Source: an uncultured Austwickia sp. (GTDB lineage: Bacteria > Actinomycetota > Actinomycetes > Actinomycetales > Dermatophilaceae). From it: 6,963 nucleotides of DNA. Below the pieces are notes generated by a model. That model worked only from the letters and a program-made list of their open reading frames with translations. It was not told the origin of the DNA and did not search any database. Each line of letters starts with the position of its first letter. Positions within the stretch are counted from its first letter, which is position 1. Both the position numbers and the translations under genes were made by a program. Where the stretch lies: positions 1 through 6,963 of the forward strand of contig CAKUSI010000190.1 in the NCBI GenBank assembly GCA_934678955.1, written 5' to 3'. Shown in pieces: positions 5,842 through 6,963 of the stretch.

Positions 5842-6779
5842 GGGTGAGTTCTCCAACCAGCGGGCGCTGCTCGGAGTCGTTTTGAGCGTAGTAGGCGTCT
5901 TCGACTTCGATCGGCGTCCGGTAGCCGATGGAGGAGTGGAGCCGGTGCTCGTTGAACCAGTGGACCCAGCTCAGGGTCGCGAGCTCGAGCTCGTCGACGG
6001 TCTTGAAGGGGCCGTCGATCTTGACGCACTCGGTCTTGTAAAGCCCGACGACGGACTCGGCCATCGCATTGTCATAGCTGTCACCGACCGAGCCGATCGA
6101 CGCGATCGCACCGACCTCGGCGAGGCGCTCTGAGTAGCGCAGCGCGGTGTATTGCCGGCCTGCGTCCGAATGATGGGTCACCCCGGTCACGTCCTGGCCG
6201 GCGCGGCCACGCACCCACAGTGCCATCTCGAGCGCGTCCAGCGGCAGCTGGGTCGGCATCCGGTCCGCGGTGCGCCAGCCGACGATTCGCCGCGAGTAGA
6301 CGTCGGTGACGAACGCAGTGAACCCGAACCCGGACCAGGTGGCCACATAGGTGAAGTCCACTACCCACAGTTCGTTCGGCCGGGACGCGGCGAAGCGCCG
6401 GCTGACGTGGTCCGGTGGCCGCGTCGAGGTCGCCTCCGGCCGAGTCGTGACGAACTGCTTGCCGCGACGGATCCCGCGCAGCCCCAGCTGACGCATGAGC
6501 CGCTCGACGGTGCATCGAGCGACCTGGATACCCTGCGCGGCGCAGCAGGTGCCACATCTTCCGATACCCGGCGATCCCGCGGCCGAGGTCCCGGTCCCAG
6601 AACACCCGCTCGATCTCGACGATCAGCTCCGCGTCACGCAGCGTCCGCGCCGAGGCGGGTCGGGACTTGAACGCGTAGTAGCCGGACGGGGCGATCTTGA
6701 CGCCGTGCTCGGTCAGCACGCGGCAGATCGGCTCGACCCCGAACCGGTCACGGTGGTCGTCGATGAACGCCTCTACCAG
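5834..6779 (-). pseudogene. IS3-family transposase orfB (DDE integrase core), frameshifted
   Basis: The downstream part, from 6496 leftward, carries the rve catalytic core. Numbered from the ATG at 6494-6496, it has Asp47 in NELWVVDFTYV, Asp111 in THHSDAGRQYT and Glu147 in YDNAMAES, giving the DD(35)E triad. It ends at TAA 5834-5836. The upstream part (GTG 6719 leftward) has the usual HTH_21-like region PSGYYAFKSRPAS to GIAGYRKMWHLLRRAG, but in a different frame. Minus-strand GCAGGGTATCCAG at about 6523-6537 reads through cleanly (RRAG-IQVARCTVERLMRQLG) if one T, plus-strand A at 6530, is removed. So this copy has a one-base insertion that splits the transposase. OrfB is normally made as an OrfAB fusion by -1 frameshifting inside orfA; the 5' limit given is where its homology begins (LVEAFIDDHRDRFGVEPICR), which overlaps the orfA stop. 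Confidence 0.88.
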
Positions 6780-6963
6780 GGCAGTCGCGGGTCGAGCTCC
6801 CGCGCGAAGAACGAGGACGCCGCCAGCAGGATCTCGTTCGCGCGCTTCAGCTCGCGCACCTCAGCCTCAAGATCTTTGATCCGCTTCGCGTCCCCGGTCG
6901 TCACTCCGGGCCGCTCGCCACGGTCGACCGCGGCCTGCTTGCACCACCCATACAGCGTGTCCT
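6773..6963 (-). CDS. IS3-family transposase orfA (partial, N-terminus outside window)
   Basis: Sixty-two residues are visible, ending at TAG 6773-6775. They start DTLYGWCKQAAVDRGERPGV, the end of the HTH region. The typical leucine-zipper-like helix follows (RIKDLEAEVRELKRANEILL), then AASSFFARELDPRLPW. This matches the C-terminal two thirds of IS3 OrfA, which binds the IS ends and supplies the N-terminus of the OrfAB transposase. OrfB lies in the -1 frame, and the overlap near the end of orfA is where programmed frameshifting would occur. I see no break in the visible part. Confidence 0.88.
   Translation of the reverse strand, partial: DTLYGWCKQAAVDRGERPGVTTGDAKRIKDLEAEVRELKRANEILLAASSFFARELDPRLPW

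Larger units (their letters stand above)
5819..6963 (-). mobile_element. IS3-family insertion sequence (partial; left end outside window)
   Basis: The orfA and orfB products, their -1 frame relation and the TG-starting terminus identify an IS3-family element. The end next to orfB begins TGAATCGCCCCGGGT at 5819. The element runs rightward out of the window, and since family members are about 1.2-1.4 kb, the other end should lie within a few hundred bases. It sits inside the helicase gene in the same orientation (both transcribed leftward). The 3-4 bp target duplication, GAC or CGAC at 5815-5818, can only be confirmed at the other end. Confidence 0.9.

Noticed and set aside
4314..6029. Long minus-strand open frame of 571 codons overlapping the helicase tail and IS
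   Set aside because: Arg/Pro-rich low-complexity translation typical of an out-of-frame shadow; it also runs across the IS junction.
1..6963. CRISPR array or other regularly spaced repeat arrays
   Set aside because: No regularly spaced repeats were seen by eye on either strand.

Overview
The window is high-GC DNA with actinobacterial protein signatures. The overall look suggests a member of the Microbacteriaceae, but that placement is inferred from codon bias and protein style, not from a marker gene. It reads as the junction between a host chromosome segment (left, about 1-1395) and an integrated, decaying mobile element (right, about 1400-6963).

Host side: the 3' part of an SF2 (DEAD/DEAH) helicase gene (1-855) is followed by a stand-alone CinA C-terminal-domain gene (951-1328). 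That gene lacks the block normally carrying the TG-x-x-GP and GTV motifs. Two adjoining perfect hairpins (1339-1394) end this unit. They lie between the cinA-like gene and the tail of a minus-strand reading frame (stop at 1409-1411), so they probably act as a two-way terminator.

Element side: about 1412-1618 holds no convincing complete gene and is the likely attachment-site region. Next come a small winged-helix excisionase-like gene (1619-1843) overlapping by one base a tyrosine recombinase gene (1843-3165). A promoter with almost no leader then drives a two-gene unit: an HTH-domain putative antitoxin (3243-3599) and an overlapping PIN-domain protein (3565-4245). The PIN protein ends in a small Cys-rich, apparently zinc-binding tail. 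This pair looks like an addiction or maintenance module for the element.

Facing it with a one-base gap is the C-terminal half of a very large mobile-element helicase (4247-5818, minus strand; the same general class as phage P1 DarB-like methylase-helicase proteins). An IS3-family insertion sequence cuts it off at 5818/5819, and only the downstream 1.1 kb of that insertion sequence lies in the window. The insertion sequence carries the usual orfA/orfB arrangement, but orfB has an extra base near 6530 and is probably dead in this copy.

Taken together: an integrative element with its integration module and a toxin-antitoxin-like pair next to the host junction, whose large helicase gene has been inactivated by a secondary insertion. 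The most unusual items are the PIN plus Cys-rich-tail fusion, the internally deleted CinA-like protein, and the recombinase with Arg in place of the usual box II His.
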